The notes beneath the pieces were generated by a model. That model had not been told where the DNA came from. It was given only the letters and a program-made list of their open reading frames with translations, and searched no databases. Position numbers and translations under genes: made by a program. This document shows, piece after piece, positions 50,336 through 59,153 of a DNA stretch of 64,000 nt (positions are counted from its first letter, which is position 1; each line of letters starts with the position of its first letter). Origin of the DNA: Actinomadura graeca (GTDB lineage: Bacteria > Actinomycetota > Actinomycetes > Streptosporangiales > Streptosporangiaceae); assembly GCF_019175365.1 (NCBI RefSeq), contig NZ_CP059572.1:4712001-4776000 (forward strand). The letters run 5' to 3'.

Positions 50336-50518
50336 TTAGCGTTTCAGTGCCGCTACCAGGTCTGCGAAGGCGTCTCGGCGAACAGTCAACCTCGGGCCGT
50401 GGGGATGCTTGCTGTCACGTATGACGACGGTTGCTGTAGCCGACGCCAGTTCGACGCACTCTCCTCCGTTGGAGGCGCTGTGTGATGCCTTGCGCCAGTG
50501 AAGATCATTCAGGTCCAT
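50336..50518 (-). CDS. DUF397 protein 3 of a tandem array, diverged
   Basis: The product is 60 residues: LHWRKASHSASNGGECVELA, VVIRDSKHPHGPRLTV. It is clearly older or under different selection than copies 1 and 2, with a different middle (ASATATVV) and end. Confidence 0.9.
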   Translation of the reverse strand: MDLNDLHWRKASHSASNGGECVELASATATVVIRDSKHPHGPRLTVRRDAFADLVAALKR

Positions 50519-50570
50519 GTGCTCGTGATTCTCTAGGGGCGAGCAAACTGTGAGGATGGGCCGGGAGGGG

Positions 50571-50750
50571 CTAGCGCTTCAGCTCCGCCAGGAGGGTCGC
50601 GAGGGTGTTGTGGGTGATGAGCAGCTTGGGACCGTGGGGATCCTTGGAGTCTCGGATGCCGACGGTCTCACCGAGGTCGGCCAACTCGACGCAGGCTCCT
50701 CCGTTGCTACTGCTGTACTTGCTCTTCCGCCAAGCGGGACGTGAAGTCAT
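50571..50750 (-). CDS. DUF397 protein 4, coupled to the XRE regulator
   Basis: The product is 59 residues from ATG 50750, which overlaps the TGA of the upstream XRE gene by two bases (ATGA). It is therefore translated together with the regulator. Its sequence (SSNGGACVELADLGETVGIR) is close to copies 1 and 2. This is the canonical XRE-DUF397 pair from which the other copies probably arose. Confidence 0.9.
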   Translation of the reverse strand: MTSRPAWRKSKYSSSNGGACVELADLGETVGIRDSKDPHGPKLLITHNTLATLLAELKR

Positions 50751-51562
50751 GGCTTCCACGCCTCCTCCGCAATCTCTCGGATCAATGCCGCCGACATGGA
50801 TGTCGGGAGCGCGTGCGTGCTGATGTCGGTGAAACGTCGAAACAGCTTTTCGATGTCGGCCCGACCATCTCTGATGGTCCCATGCGGCTCGCCTTCGGTA
50901 TAGGCCACATGTTCGCCGCCGGGCAGTGTGGCGATCATGAATGCTCCAGAGTTGCCGGGGTGTGGCTCACCGTCCGGGATGACCTGCACGCTTACGGTCG
51001 GTGACGCCACGTCGGCGAGGTGATGAAGCTGGGTGAACATCACGCTGGGTGTGCCGATGCGTGACCGTAGGACTCTTTCGGGGAGGACGTAGATCAGCCG
51101 AGGTGGTGGTGGGTCCTCCCGGGTAAGTACGGCCTGGCGCTCTATTCGTCCCGCGACCTTCTCCTGGTCGCCGTACAAGAGCATCTCGGCGACGCTCGGG
51201 GTCTGGAGAAGGCCGGTGACCACGAACGGCTCGTAGATGCGCAGTACCTCGGCTTGGCCTTCGATGTTCGGCCAGTCCTCGAACCATTTCGGGAACGCTG
51301 CGGAGCGTCCGTCGAACAGGCCGTCGTGCAGGTGGGCGAGGGCTTCGCGAGTGTCCAACACCTGGTCGCACTGCTCGGCGAAGACCCGGTCGCAGCTGGA
51401 CTTGCCCAGCTCGATGTCTCCGATGGTGGACGCGGCGAAGGGGATCTGGTCCGCGAGTTGAGCGAGGGAGAGGCCCGCCAGCTGTCGGTACCGCCGGACT
51501 TCGGAACCGAACAGATCAAGCGGACCGCGCGAAGGGGTCAGGCGCTTCGGGCGTTGCGGCAT
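50747..51562 (-). CDS. XRE regulator with DUF5753 domain
   Basis: The product is 271 residues from ATG 51562 (GGAGGAGCC). HTH residues 15-75 (LFGSEVRRYRQLAGLSLAQL, STIGDIELGKSSCDRVFAEQ) are followed by DUF5753 (EGQAEVLRIYEPFVVTGLLQ, YVLPERVLRSRIGTPSVMFT, FMIATLPGGEHVAYTEGEPH). Such proteins pair with DUF397 partners and regulate development or antibiotic genes (WhiJ-like). The first of four DUF397 genes is coupled to it, and an ATPase gene diverges from it. Confidence 0.93.
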   Translation of the reverse strand: MPQRPKRLTPSRGPLDLFGSEVRRYRQLAGLSLAQLADQIPFAASTIGDIELGKSSCDRVFAEQCDQVLDTREALAHLHDGLFDGRSAAFPKWFEDWPNIEGQAEVLRIYEPFVVTGLLQTPSVAEMLLYGDQEKVAGRIERQAVLTREDPPPPRLIYVLPERVLRSRIGTPSVMFTQLHHLADVASPTVSVQVIPDGEPHPGNSGAFMIATLPGGEHVAYTEGEPHGTIRDGRADIEKLFRRFTDISTHALPTSMSAALIREIAEEAWKP

Positions 51563-51707
51563 GGCTCCTCCTGATAACCGGGGATGACCGGAGATGCACG
51601 CAGAGTCGCGATAATGGCCGCGACCAGGCACTTTGCCTCTCTCGTCATTTTCTCGTGGAGGACGCTCGGTAGCAGGCATTCGAAGAGTTCTCCGAGGTGA
51701 TCCTGAA

Positions 51708-52103
51708 ATGTCCGCTCCGACCCTTGCCCTAGAGGTCCCGCTTCCGCTCGTTCTTGAGCCCACTGATCGGGCGCCGGGGGTGGCGCGGCGGTTCCTTGCC
51801 GAGCGGTTTCGGGAGTGGGGGATCGCCGACGACGGGGACGGGCGGCTTGTCGTGTGCGAGCTGGTCACGAACAGCCTCAAGCACGGGGAGGGGCCGATCG
51901 TCGTGCGGGTCCTCCGCGACGAGCGCGACGGCCATCCGGTCGTGGAGGTGTGGGACGGCGGTCCGGGACGGCCGGTGGTCCGGCCGGTGACCCCTGGGGC
52001 GACGTCTGGCCGGGGGCTCCGGCTCGTGGCGGAGGTCGCATGGGCGTGGGGCGTCCGTCCGCTCAACGAAGGAGGGAAGGTCACTTGGGCGAAGATTCGC
52101 TGA
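51708..52103 (+). CDS. RsbW-like ATP-binding protein (HATPase, anti-sigma type)
   Basis: The product is 131 residues from ATG 51708. GHKL ATPase motifs: N box CELVTNSLKHG, G1 box VEVWDGGPGRP and G2 SGRGLRLVAEVAWAWGV. Free-standing members act as anti-sigma factors or serine kinases. Its divergent position next to XRE-DUF5753/DUF397 is the typical abaA/whiJ-like neighbourhood of actinomycetes. Confidence 0.9.
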   Translation: MSAPTLALEVPLPLVLEPTDRAPGVARRFLAERFREWGIADDGDGRLVVCELVTNSLKHGEGPIVVRVLRDERDGHPVVEVWDGGPGRPVVRPVTPGATSGRGLRLVAEVAWAWGVRPLNEGGKVTWAKIR

Positions 52104-52453
52104 CGGGCCGCCGGGTGCGGCGGATGATCCGCCTCCATTACTTGAACTGGCGCGCGGAGTGGCACCGCGAGACCGTCCTGCGGCATCTGGACACGCTCGC
52201 CCTCGCGTTGGAACGGCAAGGGTGGAGGTGCGTGAAGAGATACCATCCCGAGCTGATCCCGGTCCGCGTCCCGCTGCTGCGCGTCTACGGCGCCGACATC
52301 GCCACGACCCTGTGCGTCATGGCGATGCCCGACGGCAGGTGGGGTTTCCACGAGGCCGCGCGGGGACGTGCCGGCCTCTTGTGCCACTGCGGCGACATCA
52401 CACGGGCCGTGCAGATGGTCGACCGGTTGTTGCGAGCTCGCTCGGCGCGATGA
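52085..52453 (+). CDS. small protein of the HATPase locus, unknown
   Basis: The product is 122 residues from TTG 52085, preceded by GGAGGGAAGG and overlapping the ATPase gene by 19 bp; ATG 52124 is an alternative. Helical N-terminus (LHYLNWRAEWHRETVLRHLD) and a strand-rich middle (VRVPLLRVYGADIATTLCVM) are seen. Coupling suggests it works with the ATPase. No family is recognised with confidence. Confidence 0.65.
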   Translation: MGEDSLTGRRVRRMIRLHYLNWRAEWHRETVLRHLDTLALALERQGWRCVKRYHPELIPVRVPLLRVYGADIATTLCVMAMPDGRWGFHEAARGRAGLLCHCGDITRAVQMVDRLLRARSAR

Positions 52454-52660
52454 GTAGAGGAGGGGGTCGTCTCACGGTGGGTGGGACGGCCCCCCGGCCC
52501 CCCGCCTCTCTCCGTTCCCCCGGACGGAAAGGGGCGGGGGCCTTCGCGTGCGGAGGGGTGTTTCCTCGTCCGCTGGGATCTTGGGTTGGGGATCTCAGGT
52601 GGGTGTGCGGCGTGGCTGGGTGGTTGCGGCCTACCCGGGGGCGCGGATGCCATAGACTCT

Positions 52661-52757
52661 GGGCAGACCCCTCGCACGGCGTCACCCTGTGAACCTCCCC
52701 AGGGCCGGAAGGCAGCAAGGATAAGCAGGCTCTGGCGGGTGTGCGGGGGGTCCTTTT
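52661..52757 (+). ncRNA. ffs: signal recognition particle RNA (small bacterial type)
   Basis: The conserved apical loop is present: ACCTCCCCAGGGCCGGAAGG, then CAGCAAGGATAAGCAGG. Long-stem arms GACCCCTCGCACGGCG and CGGGTGTGCGGGGGGTC pair across it. TAGACT at 52653-52658 is a likely -10 box. The RNA joins Ffh to target membrane proteins. Its place directly before dnaX is typical of actinomycetes. The ends are approximate. Confidence 0.93.
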
Positions 52758-52798
52758 CGCTTCTGACGCTCTGCTTCTTGAGGGAGGGCGGGCCCCCG

Positions 52799-55258
52799 AT
52801 GAGTCTGGCGCTGTACCGCAAGTACCGGCCAGCGACGTTCGCCGAGCTGAAGGGGCAGGAGCACGTCGCCGAGCCCCTGCAGCAGGCGCTGCGCAACGGC
52901 CGGATCAACCACGCTTACCTGTTCAGTGGTCCGCGCGGCTGCGGCAAGACGTCCAGCGCCCGCATCCTCGCCCGCTCGCTCAACTGCGAAGAAGGGCCGA
53001 CCCCCGACCCGTGCGGCAAATGCGACTCGTGTGTCGCCCTCGGGCCGTCGGGGACCGGGCACATCGACGTCATCGAGATCGACGCGGCCTCGCACGGTGG
53101 CGTGGACGATGCCCGCGATCTGCGCGAACGCGCGTTCTTCGCGCCCGTCTCGGCGCGCTTCAAGGTGTACATCATCGACGAGGCGCACATGGTCACCCGC
53201 GAGGGTTTCAACGCGCTGCTGAAGCTCGTCGAAGAGCCGCCGCCGCACCTGAAGTTCGTCTTCGCGACCACCGAGCCGGAGAAGGTCATCGGGACGATCC
53301 GCTCCCGGACCCACCACTACCCCTTCCGGCTGATCCCCCCGGGTGTCCTGCAAGAGCTGGTCGAAGAGATCCTGAAGTCCGAGGACGTTCCCTACGAGGC
53401 TTCCGCGCTGCCCCTGGCCGTCCGCGCCGGGGCGGGTTCCGCCCGCGACACGCTGTCGATCCTGGACCAGCTCCTCGCCGGGTCGGACGAACAGGGCATC
53501 ACCTACGCGCGGGCCGTCTCGCTGCTCGGCTACACCGACTCCGCGCTGCTGGACGAGGTGATCGCCGCCTTCGCCGCCCGCGACGGCGCCGCTGTGTTCG
53601 CCGCCATCGACCGGGTCGTCGAGAGCGGCCAGGACCCGCGTCGATTCACCGCCGACCTGCTGGAACGCATCCGCGACCTGGTGATCCTTTCGAACGTTCC
53701 CGAGGCGGGCGGGACGGGCCTGCTGAACGTCCCGGCGGACGAACTGGAGCAGATGCGGCGGCAGGCCGCGTCCATGGGACCGGGCGAGCTGACACGCGCG
53801 GCGGACCTGCTGCACACCGGGCTCACTGAGATGCGCGGCGCCACATCCCCGCGGCTGCTCCTGGAGCTCATCAGCGCGCGGATCCTGCTACCGGCGGCCT
53901 ACGAGGACGAGGCGTCCATGCTCGCGCGCCTCGATCAGCTGGAACGGCGGGCGGCCGCGGGCGGATTCGGGGGAGGCCAAGGCGGCGCTGTGCCGGGAGG
54001 CGGCGGCGCGGGTATGGCCCCCGCGTTCCCGTCGGGCGCTCCCGCGTCGGGTGCGTCGCCTATGCCGCAGGGCCCGGGCCCGGCTGCCGGGCCCGGGCAG
54101 CGTCCGGGACCGTCTTCTTCTGGGGGGCGGCAGGAGCAAAGGCCAGCGGAACAACCCCCGACCGCCCAGGGGGGCGACCCCACTTCTAGTGTCAACCGCC
54201 CCGGTACGGCTTCGGAAGCTGAACGCGGTTCTGTGGATAACCGCTCGGCGAGCGGTCCGAGCGGTCCGAGCGGTCCGAGTAGTCCGGGCGGCCCGACCGG
54301 TTCAGGGGGCCCGAGCGGCTCGGCCGGTTCAGCTGGATCAGGCGGTTCCAGCGGTCCCAGCAGTTCAAGTGGATCCGGTGGTTCCGGCGGTGCTGGTGCT
54401 TCCGGTCGTGTCGGTGGTCCGAGCGGTCCCGGTGGTCCCGGCGGTCCCGGCGGTCCTAGCGGTTCCAGCGGTTCCGGTGGGTTGAGCGGGTCGGGCGGTT
54501 CTGGCAGTTCGGGGCAGCCGGGCGGTACTGGTGGCGCGTCTCGTCAGGATGCGGCCCCGGCCGCGCCCTCCTCCGGCGGGGGGATGGACGTGGCGACCGT
54601 CCAGCAGTACTGGCCGGACATCGTCGAGGCGGTCAAGCAGAAGAGCCGCGCCACCTGGATGGTGATCATGTCCGGGGTGCGGCCCGTGTCGCTCGAAGGG
54701 CGCGTCCTGACGCTCTCGTTCGACGCGGAAGGGTCCCGGCTCGGCTTCGTCAACGGCAACCGCGACGTGATCCTCTGTGAGGTGTTCAAGGAGCACCTCA
54801 AGGTCGACTGGCGCATCGAGACCGTGGTCGGCGGTGCGCCCCCGGCCGGTGGACGAGGCGGACCGAACCCGGGAGGCGCCCCCCGCGGAGGCGGAGGCGG
54901 AGGCGGCGGCCAAGGGGGGCAGAGCCCCCGATCAGCGCCCGGAAGCGGATTCGGGACGGCCTCTTCGTCTGGGTTCGGCAGCGCGCAGGCCACGCAGCCC
55001 GCGGCGTCGCCCGCACGGGCCGGTGCCCCGCAGGGCCCAGGCTCCGCGCGGTCGGCGGCGGGCGGGGATCCCGGGCCGCCGCCCCCGCCGCCGGACGAGC
55101 CCCCGCCGCCCCCCGAGCCCTCTCCCGTGGACGAGAGCGACGAGGTGGACCCCGAGGGCGACGCCGACGCCGAGGGCAACGAGGCGGAGATGAACGGGAT
55201 GGCGCTCATCCAGCGCGAGCTGGGCGGGCAGATCATCCGAGAGATCGACAACTCCTGA
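52799..55258 (+). CDS. dnaX: DNA polymerase III gamma/tau subunit
   Basis: The product is 819 residues; it loads the beta clamp and, as tau, holds polymerase cores. AAA+ features: Walker A GPRGCGKTS (about 44-52), a four-Cys zinc module (NCEEGPTPDPCGKCDSC), Walker B VYIIDEAHM and arginine-finger region PGSARD-like GAGSARDTLSILDQ. A collar domain ends near 390. The region 395-590 is low complexity with GPSG/GSSG/GPGG repeats (collagen-like). A conserved C-domain follows (QYWPDIVEAVKQKSRATWMV, residues about 600-680), then a Gly/Pro linker and an acidic tail. ybaB follows. Confidence 0.96.
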   Translation: MSLALYRKYRPATFAELKGQEHVAEPLQQALRNGRINHAYLFSGPRGCGKTSSARILARSLNCEEGPTPDPCGKCDSCVALGPSGTGHIDVIEIDAASHGGVDDARDLRERAFFAPVSARFKVYIIDEAHMVTREGFNALLKLVEEPPPHLKFVFATTEPEKVIGTIRSRTHHYPFRLIPPGVLQELVEEILKSEDVPYEASALPLAVRAGAGSARDTLSILDQLLAGSDEQGITYARAVSLLGYTDSALLDEVIAAFAARDGAAVFAAIDRVVESGQDPRRFTADLLERIRDLVILSNVPEAGGTGLLNVPADELEQMRRQAASMGPGELTRAADLLHTGLTEMRGATSPRLLLELISARILLPAAYEDEASMLARLDQLERRAAAGGFGGGQGGAVPGGGGAGMAPAFPSGAPASGASPMPQGPGPAAGPGQRPGPSSSGGRQEQRPAEQPPTAQGGDPTSSVNRPGTASEAERGSVDNRSASGPSGPSGPSSPGGPTGSGGPSGSAGSAGSGGSSGPSSSSGSGGSGGAGASGRVGGPSGPGGPGGPGGPSGSSGSGGLSGSGGSGSSGQPGGTGGASRQDAAPAAPSSGGGMDVATVQQYWPDIVEAVKQKSRATWMVIMSGVRPVSLEGRVLTLSFDAEGSRLGFVNGNRDVILCEVFKEHLKVDWRIETVVGGAPPAGGRGGPNPGGAPRGGGGGGGGQGGQSPRSAPGSGFGTASSSGFGSAQATQPAASPARAGAPQGPGSARSAAGGDPGPPPPPPDEPPPPPEPSPVDESDEVDPEGDADAEGNEAEMNGMALIQRELGGQIIREIDNS
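54247..54540 (+). repeat. collagen-like Gly-Ser/Pro repeat inside dnaX
   Basis: About 98 codons in which every third or so residue is Gly, mixed with Ser and Pro (GPSGPSGPSSPGGPTGSGGP and similar), come from repeated GGTCCGAGC and GGTCCCGGC nonamers. Codon use shifts to GGT, TCC and AGC, unlike the rest of dnaX. It forms a long flexible linker and is likely variable in length. Confidence 0.85.
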
Positions 55259-55395
55259 GCGGGGAGTCGGCGCACCGGCCGCCCGGACGTACCGCAACCC
55301 GGGAGGAACCCGTAGTCTCGTGAGGACGGACGTCCGGTGATCGGCGGGTCGCCCGAACAGAAGGCCCCCGCAAGGGCCGGAACAAGGAGTGCACG

Positions 55396-55905
55396 GTGGA
55401 ACCCGGTGGTCAGCTGAACATCCAGGAACTGCTCCAGCAGGCGCAAGCCGTCCAGGAGCAGCTTTTCACCGCGCAGCGCGAGCTCGCGGAGGCCGAGGTG
55501 AAGGGCACCGCGGGAGGCGGGCTCGTCACCGCGACGGTGAACGGCGAGGGCGAGGTCACCGGCCTGTCGATCGACCCGAAGGCCATCGACCCCGACGACA
55601 CGGCCGACACGGCCGAGACGATCGCCGACCTGGTGCTGGCCGCGATCCGTGACGCGTCCCGGGAGGCCCGCGAACTCCAGCAGGAGAAGATGGGGCCGCT
55701 CACCGCCGGCCTCGGCGGACTCGGCGGCGGAATGCCCGGCTTCGGCGGGGGCGGGATGCCTCCGGGAATGCCCGGTGGCCTCCCCGGCGGCTTTCCCGGC
55801 CTCGGCGGCGGAACCGGCGAGTCCGGCGAGTCCGGTGGGGCAGGCGGGTCCGGTGGGACCGGCGGGACGGGCGAAACCGGTGGTAGCGGAGGGTCCGGCG
55901 CCTGA
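55396..55905 (+). CDS. YbaB/EbfC nucleoid-associated protein
   Basis: The product is 169 residues from GTG 55396 (AAGGAGTGCACG). Residues 1-100 are the YbaB fold: helix [20 protein letters not shown], strands [20 protein letters not shown] and helix [20 protein letters not shown]. The protein binds DNA as a dimer. The C-terminal 65 residues are a Gly/Met/Pro-rich, then Gly-Ser tail without order. It sits between dnaX and recR as in most bacteria. Confidence 0.94.
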   Translation: MEPGGQLNIQELLQQAQAVQEQLFTAQRELAEAEVKGTAGGGLVTATVNGEGEVTGLSIDPKAIDPDDTADTAETIADLVLAAIRDASREARELQQEKMGPLTAGLGGLGGGMPGFGGGGMPPGMPGGLPGGFPGLGGGTGESGESGGAGGSGGTGGTGETGGSGGSGA

Positions 55906-55974
55906 CCGTCCTGGTGGACGGGACACGACTCGTCACCGTAGAAGTCAGTAGAACGCGAAGAAAGGAAGGGTCCG

Positions 55975-56574
55975 TTGTACGAAGGGGTGGTTCAGAACCT
56001 CATCGACGAGCTGGGCAGGCTGCCCGGCGTCGGCCCCAAGAGCGCGCAGCGGATCGCCTTCCACCTCCTCGCCGCCGATCCGGCCGACGTCGAACGGCTG
56101 GGCATGGCGCTCAGGGAGGTCAAGGACAAGGTCCGCTTCTGCAAGACGTGCGGGAACGTCGCCGAGGAAGAGGAATGCCGGATCTGCCGTGACGCCCGCC
56201 GCGACCCGCAGGTGATCTGCGTCGTGGAGGAGCCCAAGGACGTCGTGGCGATCGAGAAGACCCGCGAGTTCCGCGGCCGCTACCACGTGCTGGGCGGCGC
56301 GATCAGCCCGATCGAGGGCGTCGGGCCGGACGACCTGCGCATCCGCGAGCTGATGCAGCGCCTCGCCGACGGTACGGTGACCGAGCTGATCCTCGCGACC
56401 GACCCGAACCTGGAGGGCGAGGCGACCGCCACGTATCTCGCCCGGTTGGTGAAGCCCATGGGCCTCACGGTCACCCGTCTGGCCAGCGGCCTGCCGGTGG
56501 GTGGCGACCTCGAATACGCCGACGAGGTGACGCTGGGCCGCGCATTCGAAGGACGGAGGCTGCTCGATGTCTGA
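55975..56574 (+). CDS. recR: recombination protein RecR
   Basis: The product is 199 residues from TTG 55975 (GAAAGGAAGG). Motifs: helix-hairpin-helix [20 protein letters not shown], four-Cys zinc finger ([18 protein letters not shown]) and the TOPRIM part ([33 protein letters not shown]). With RecF/RecO it loads RecA on gapped DNA. It overlaps the next gene by 8 bp. Confidence 0.97.
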   Translation: MYEGVVQNLIDELGRLPGVGPKSAQRIAFHLLAADPADVERLGMALREVKDKVRFCKTCGNVAEEEECRICRDARRDPQVICVVEEPKDVVAIEKTREFRGRYHVLGGAISPIEGVGPDDLRIRELMQRLADGTVTELILATDPNLEGEATATYLARLVKPMGLTVTRLASGLPVGGDLEYADEVTLGRAFEGRRLLDV

Positions 56575-57112
56575 CACCAACAGCCCGCAGGACTGGAACG
56601 TCCTCGCCGAACGCGTGGCGCGCCACGTGGACAACTATCTGAACGGACTGGAGGCCGTCGCGCGCGGCGACGGCGGATCCCACACGGTTCCGCTGCTCCT
56701 GCTGGAGGTGTCGCAGGTCATCCTGGCCGGCGCGCAGCTCGGCGCCAGCGCCGACGTGATCCTTCCCGACAACTGGGAGCCCGAGGTCGGCGACGACCCC
56801 GACCTCGACGCCGTCCGCCAGGGGCTCTCCGAACGGCTCGCCGCGCTGGACGAGTACGTCGAGGTCTTCGACCCCTACAAGGACACCGAACCCACCGCCT
56901 ACCGGCTGTCGGACGACCTGGTGGACGTGGCCAGCGACCTCGTCCACGGGCTGCGGCACTACCAGCAGGACCGTCCGCTGGAGGCGCTCTGGTGGTGGCA
57001 GTACTCCTACTTCAACCACTGGGGCAACCACGCGGGCGCCGCCCTGCGCGCCCTGCACGCCGTGGTCGCCAACGCCCGCCTGGACGTCGCCCACGAGACC
57101 GCGACCGCCTGA
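56567..57112 (+). CDS. DUF5063 domain protein
   Basis: The product is 181 residues, helical, starting [20 protein letters not shown]. Middle and end have [20 protein letters not shown] and [20 protein letters not shown], typical of the protein that follows recR in actinomycetes. Its role is unknown; the fixed linkage suggests a DNA-repair connection. Start overlaps recR. Confidence 0.9.
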   Translation: MSDTNSPQDWNVLAERVARHVDNYLNGLEAVARGDGGSHTVPLLLLEVSQVILAGAQLGASADVILPDNWEPEVGDDPDLDAVRQGLSERLAALDEYVEVFDPYKDTEPTAYRLSDDLVDVASDLVHGLRHYQQDRPLEALWWWQYSYFNHWGNHAGAALRALHAVVANARLDVAHETATA

Positions 57113-57219
57113 CAGCGGGCACGGTCCTGGGCCCCGACGCCGCCTGATCATGGGCGTGGGGCGGTCCGTCCGCGAGCACGGTTCCAGGATCGGGCCGCTC
57201 CCATGCGCGCGCGCCCTTG

Positions 57220-57750
57220 TCAGAGCGCGGCGGCGTACGCCTGGGCCAGGCGTTCCAGGACGCTCGGACCGTCTCGGTCTCTTGTGGGGGGACGACCCCC
57301 CACACCCCCCGGAACGGGCCGTTCCGGTTCCGGTGCGCCCAGATGGACGGTCCGCAGCTCGGCCATGAACTCCTGCCAGAGCTCCGGGCCGCCGGCCGCG
57401 AGCAGCTCCGCCCGCACTCGCAGCCGCCTGGTGGTCGGGCGGTGGCGCAGACCCCACTCGCCGAGCTGGGCGAAGACGGGCACCAGCTGGATCGACGCCT
57501 CGGTCAGGCTGTAGGCGGCCCGCCGCCCCGGCCCGGCGTCCTCACGGGTCAGCAGCCCGGCGGCGACCAGCCGCTTCAGCCGGCTGGAGAGGATGTTGGA
57601 GGCGATGCCCTCCTCCGATCCCGCGAGCAGTTCCCTGAAGTAGCGCCGGTTCCCGAACATGACGTCGCGCAGCACCAGCAGGCTCCAGGCGTCGCCGAAC
57701 GCCTCGACCGCGGCGTTGATCGGGCACCCCGAACGCGCCGGTTCCGCCAA
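57220..57750 (-). CDS. HxlR family transcriptional regulator
   Basis: The product is 176 residues from TTG 57750 (GGGAGGAGGGG upstream). HxlR pattern: CPINAAVEAFGDAWSLLVLR, FRELLAGSEEGIASNILSSR and LKRLVAAGLLTREDAG. The last 60 residues are a longer-than-usual tail. It is divergent from the DHFR-like gene (98 bp gap with CAATC strings and GATTGCAAT near 57810) and probably controls it. Confidence 0.9.
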   Translation of the reverse strand: MAEPARSGCPINAAVEAFGDAWSLLVLRDVMFGNRRYFRELLAGSEEGIASNILSSRLKRLVAAGLLTREDAGPGRRAAYSLTEASIQLVPVFAQLGEWGLRHRPTTRRLRVRAELLAAGGPELWQEFMAELRTVHLGAPEPERPVPGGVGGRPPTRDRDGPSVLERLAQAYAAAL

Positions 57751-57847
57751 CGCAGACCCCTCCTCCCAACCGGTTGCAATCTACCACTGGTTGTCCTAGC
57801 GTGGGCGTACTGATTGCAATACGCAAGCGGATGGCGGGAGGCGGGGG

Positions 57848-58441
57848 ATGGGCGACACCGGGCCGCAGACGGCGGGCGGGAAGGTGCTCTGGCACTTCAC
57901 GATGTCCCTGGACGGGTTCGTGGCCGGACCGGATCACGAGATGGACTGGCTGGACGGCGCCTCGTTCCGTCCCGGCCTGATCGACGAGTACGTGCGGTCC
58001 ACCGGTGCCGTGCTGGGCGGGCGGAACGGCTGGGACGCCTTCCCGGACGCCGGGAACATCTATGGCGGCGCCTGGGACGGGCCGGTCTTCATCCTCACCC
58101 ACCACCCCGAGGACGCGGAGCCAGCAGACCGTGTCACGTTCCTGGACTGTGACCCGGGCGAAGCCGTCCGGATCGGGCTGGAGGCGGCCGGGGGCAAGAA
58201 CCTGGAGGTGTTCTCGCCGGGCATCGGCCGTCAGCTTTTCGAGCGGGGACTGATCGATGAGATCGACCTGCACATCGCGCCGGTGCTGCTCGGCGACGGC
58301 ATCCGGCTGTTCGACAACCCCGGGGGCGCGCCGATCCGCCTGCACCGGCTCGGCGACGGCGAACCCACCGCGGTCGTGAACGTGCGGTACCGGCCTGCCG
58401 CGACCGCCGCGCATCCCGCCGGGGAGGCGCCGGGCGGCTGA
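57848..58441 (+). CDS. dihydrofolate reductase family (RibD C-terminal-like) protein
   Basis: The product is 197 residues. It has the YwjB/RibD_C type fold: LWHFTMSLDGFVAGPDHEMD, GAVLGGRNGWDAFPDAGN, NLEVFSPGIGRQLFERGLID and EIDLHIAPVLLGDGIRLFD. It is a likely NADPH-dependent reductase of unknown substrate. Such genes are common next to HxlR or TetR regulators, as here. Confidence 0.9.
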   Translation: MGDTGPQTAGGKVLWHFTMSLDGFVAGPDHEMDWLDGASFRPGLIDEYVRSTGAVLGGRNGWDAFPDAGNIYGGAWDGPVFILTHHPEDAEPADRVTFLDCDPGEAVRIGLEAAGGKNLEVFSPGIGRQLFERGLIDEIDLHIAPVLLGDGIRLFDNPGGAPIRLHRLGDGEPTAVVNVRYRPAATAAHPAGEAPGG

Positions 58442-58514
58442 GCGGCGGCGGGCACCACGCGGGCCCGGCCTGACCGTCCTCGATCGGGCGCGTCAGACCG
58501 GGCCCTGAGCCTCT

Positions 58515-58802
58515 CTAGGACGAGGGGGTGGGGCTCACCGGGGCGCCGAGTGTCCAGGCGATCTGCTCGGCGGCCTTCTCGGCGTCACGGTCCAGCTGAC
58601 CGCCGTCCGGGCCGGATATCCACAGGTAGAGCTCGACGTCCCCGTCCCAGACGATCGTCGCCGTGCGGTCGCGGTAGCCGACGCGCAACCCGTCGTCGGG
58701 CGGCTGGACGGACACCTGCGGGGCGCGGCGGCGCAGCGCGGCGAACAACGAGTCCAGTGGCCCGTACCTGCGGGCGGGCGGCAGCTCATCGAACGGGGGC
58801 AT
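58515..58802 (-). CDS. small hypothetical protein
   Basis: The product is 95 residues from ATG 58802, with GAGGAGAACAG directly upstream. It has a helical start (ARRYGPLDSLFAALRRRAPQ), then paired strands (LRVGYRDRTATIVWDGDVEL) and a helix (RDAEKAAEQIAWTLGAP). It resembles small actinobacterial proteins of unknown role. Confidence 0.7.
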   Translation of the reverse strand: MPPFDELPPARRYGPLDSLFAALRRRAPQVSVQPPDDGLRVGYRDRTATIVWDGDVELYLWISGPDGGQLDRDAEKAAEQIAWTLGAPVSPTPSS

Positions 58803-59153
58803 CTGTTCTCCTCGGCAGCTCTCGTGTCGGCCGGTGGTCCGGCATTCCGGCCGTCCACCGCGGGCTTGCGACGTCCGCCATTCGTCGCGTGTGGCGGGAG
58901 CGGCACGGTGACCTGGTCGCACGTCCCCGCCGGGCATGGTCCGGACGCGACAGGGCCGCCGATGAACGGGACGGACCGCGGTGCAGCGTCCACCCCCGCC
59001 TTTACCTAGACGCCTTCCTCCGCTTCGGGGAGGACCGCCGGAAAGGACACCGCGCGAAGCGGGGAGTTTTCCATATCCCTTCCGATAGGACATGGCGACT
59101 AATGCGATGGGTGGCGTTTCCCGGCGTCCGCGACGGCGCTGCTGAGCGGTTCT
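58803..59153. other. intergenic, no gene supported
   Basis: This is 351 bp between two minus-strand genes. Frames crossing it show no conservation. A patch near 59060-59110 (TTTTCCATATCC, AATGCG) is less GC-rich and may be a promoter of the 58802 gene. Confidence 0.45.
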
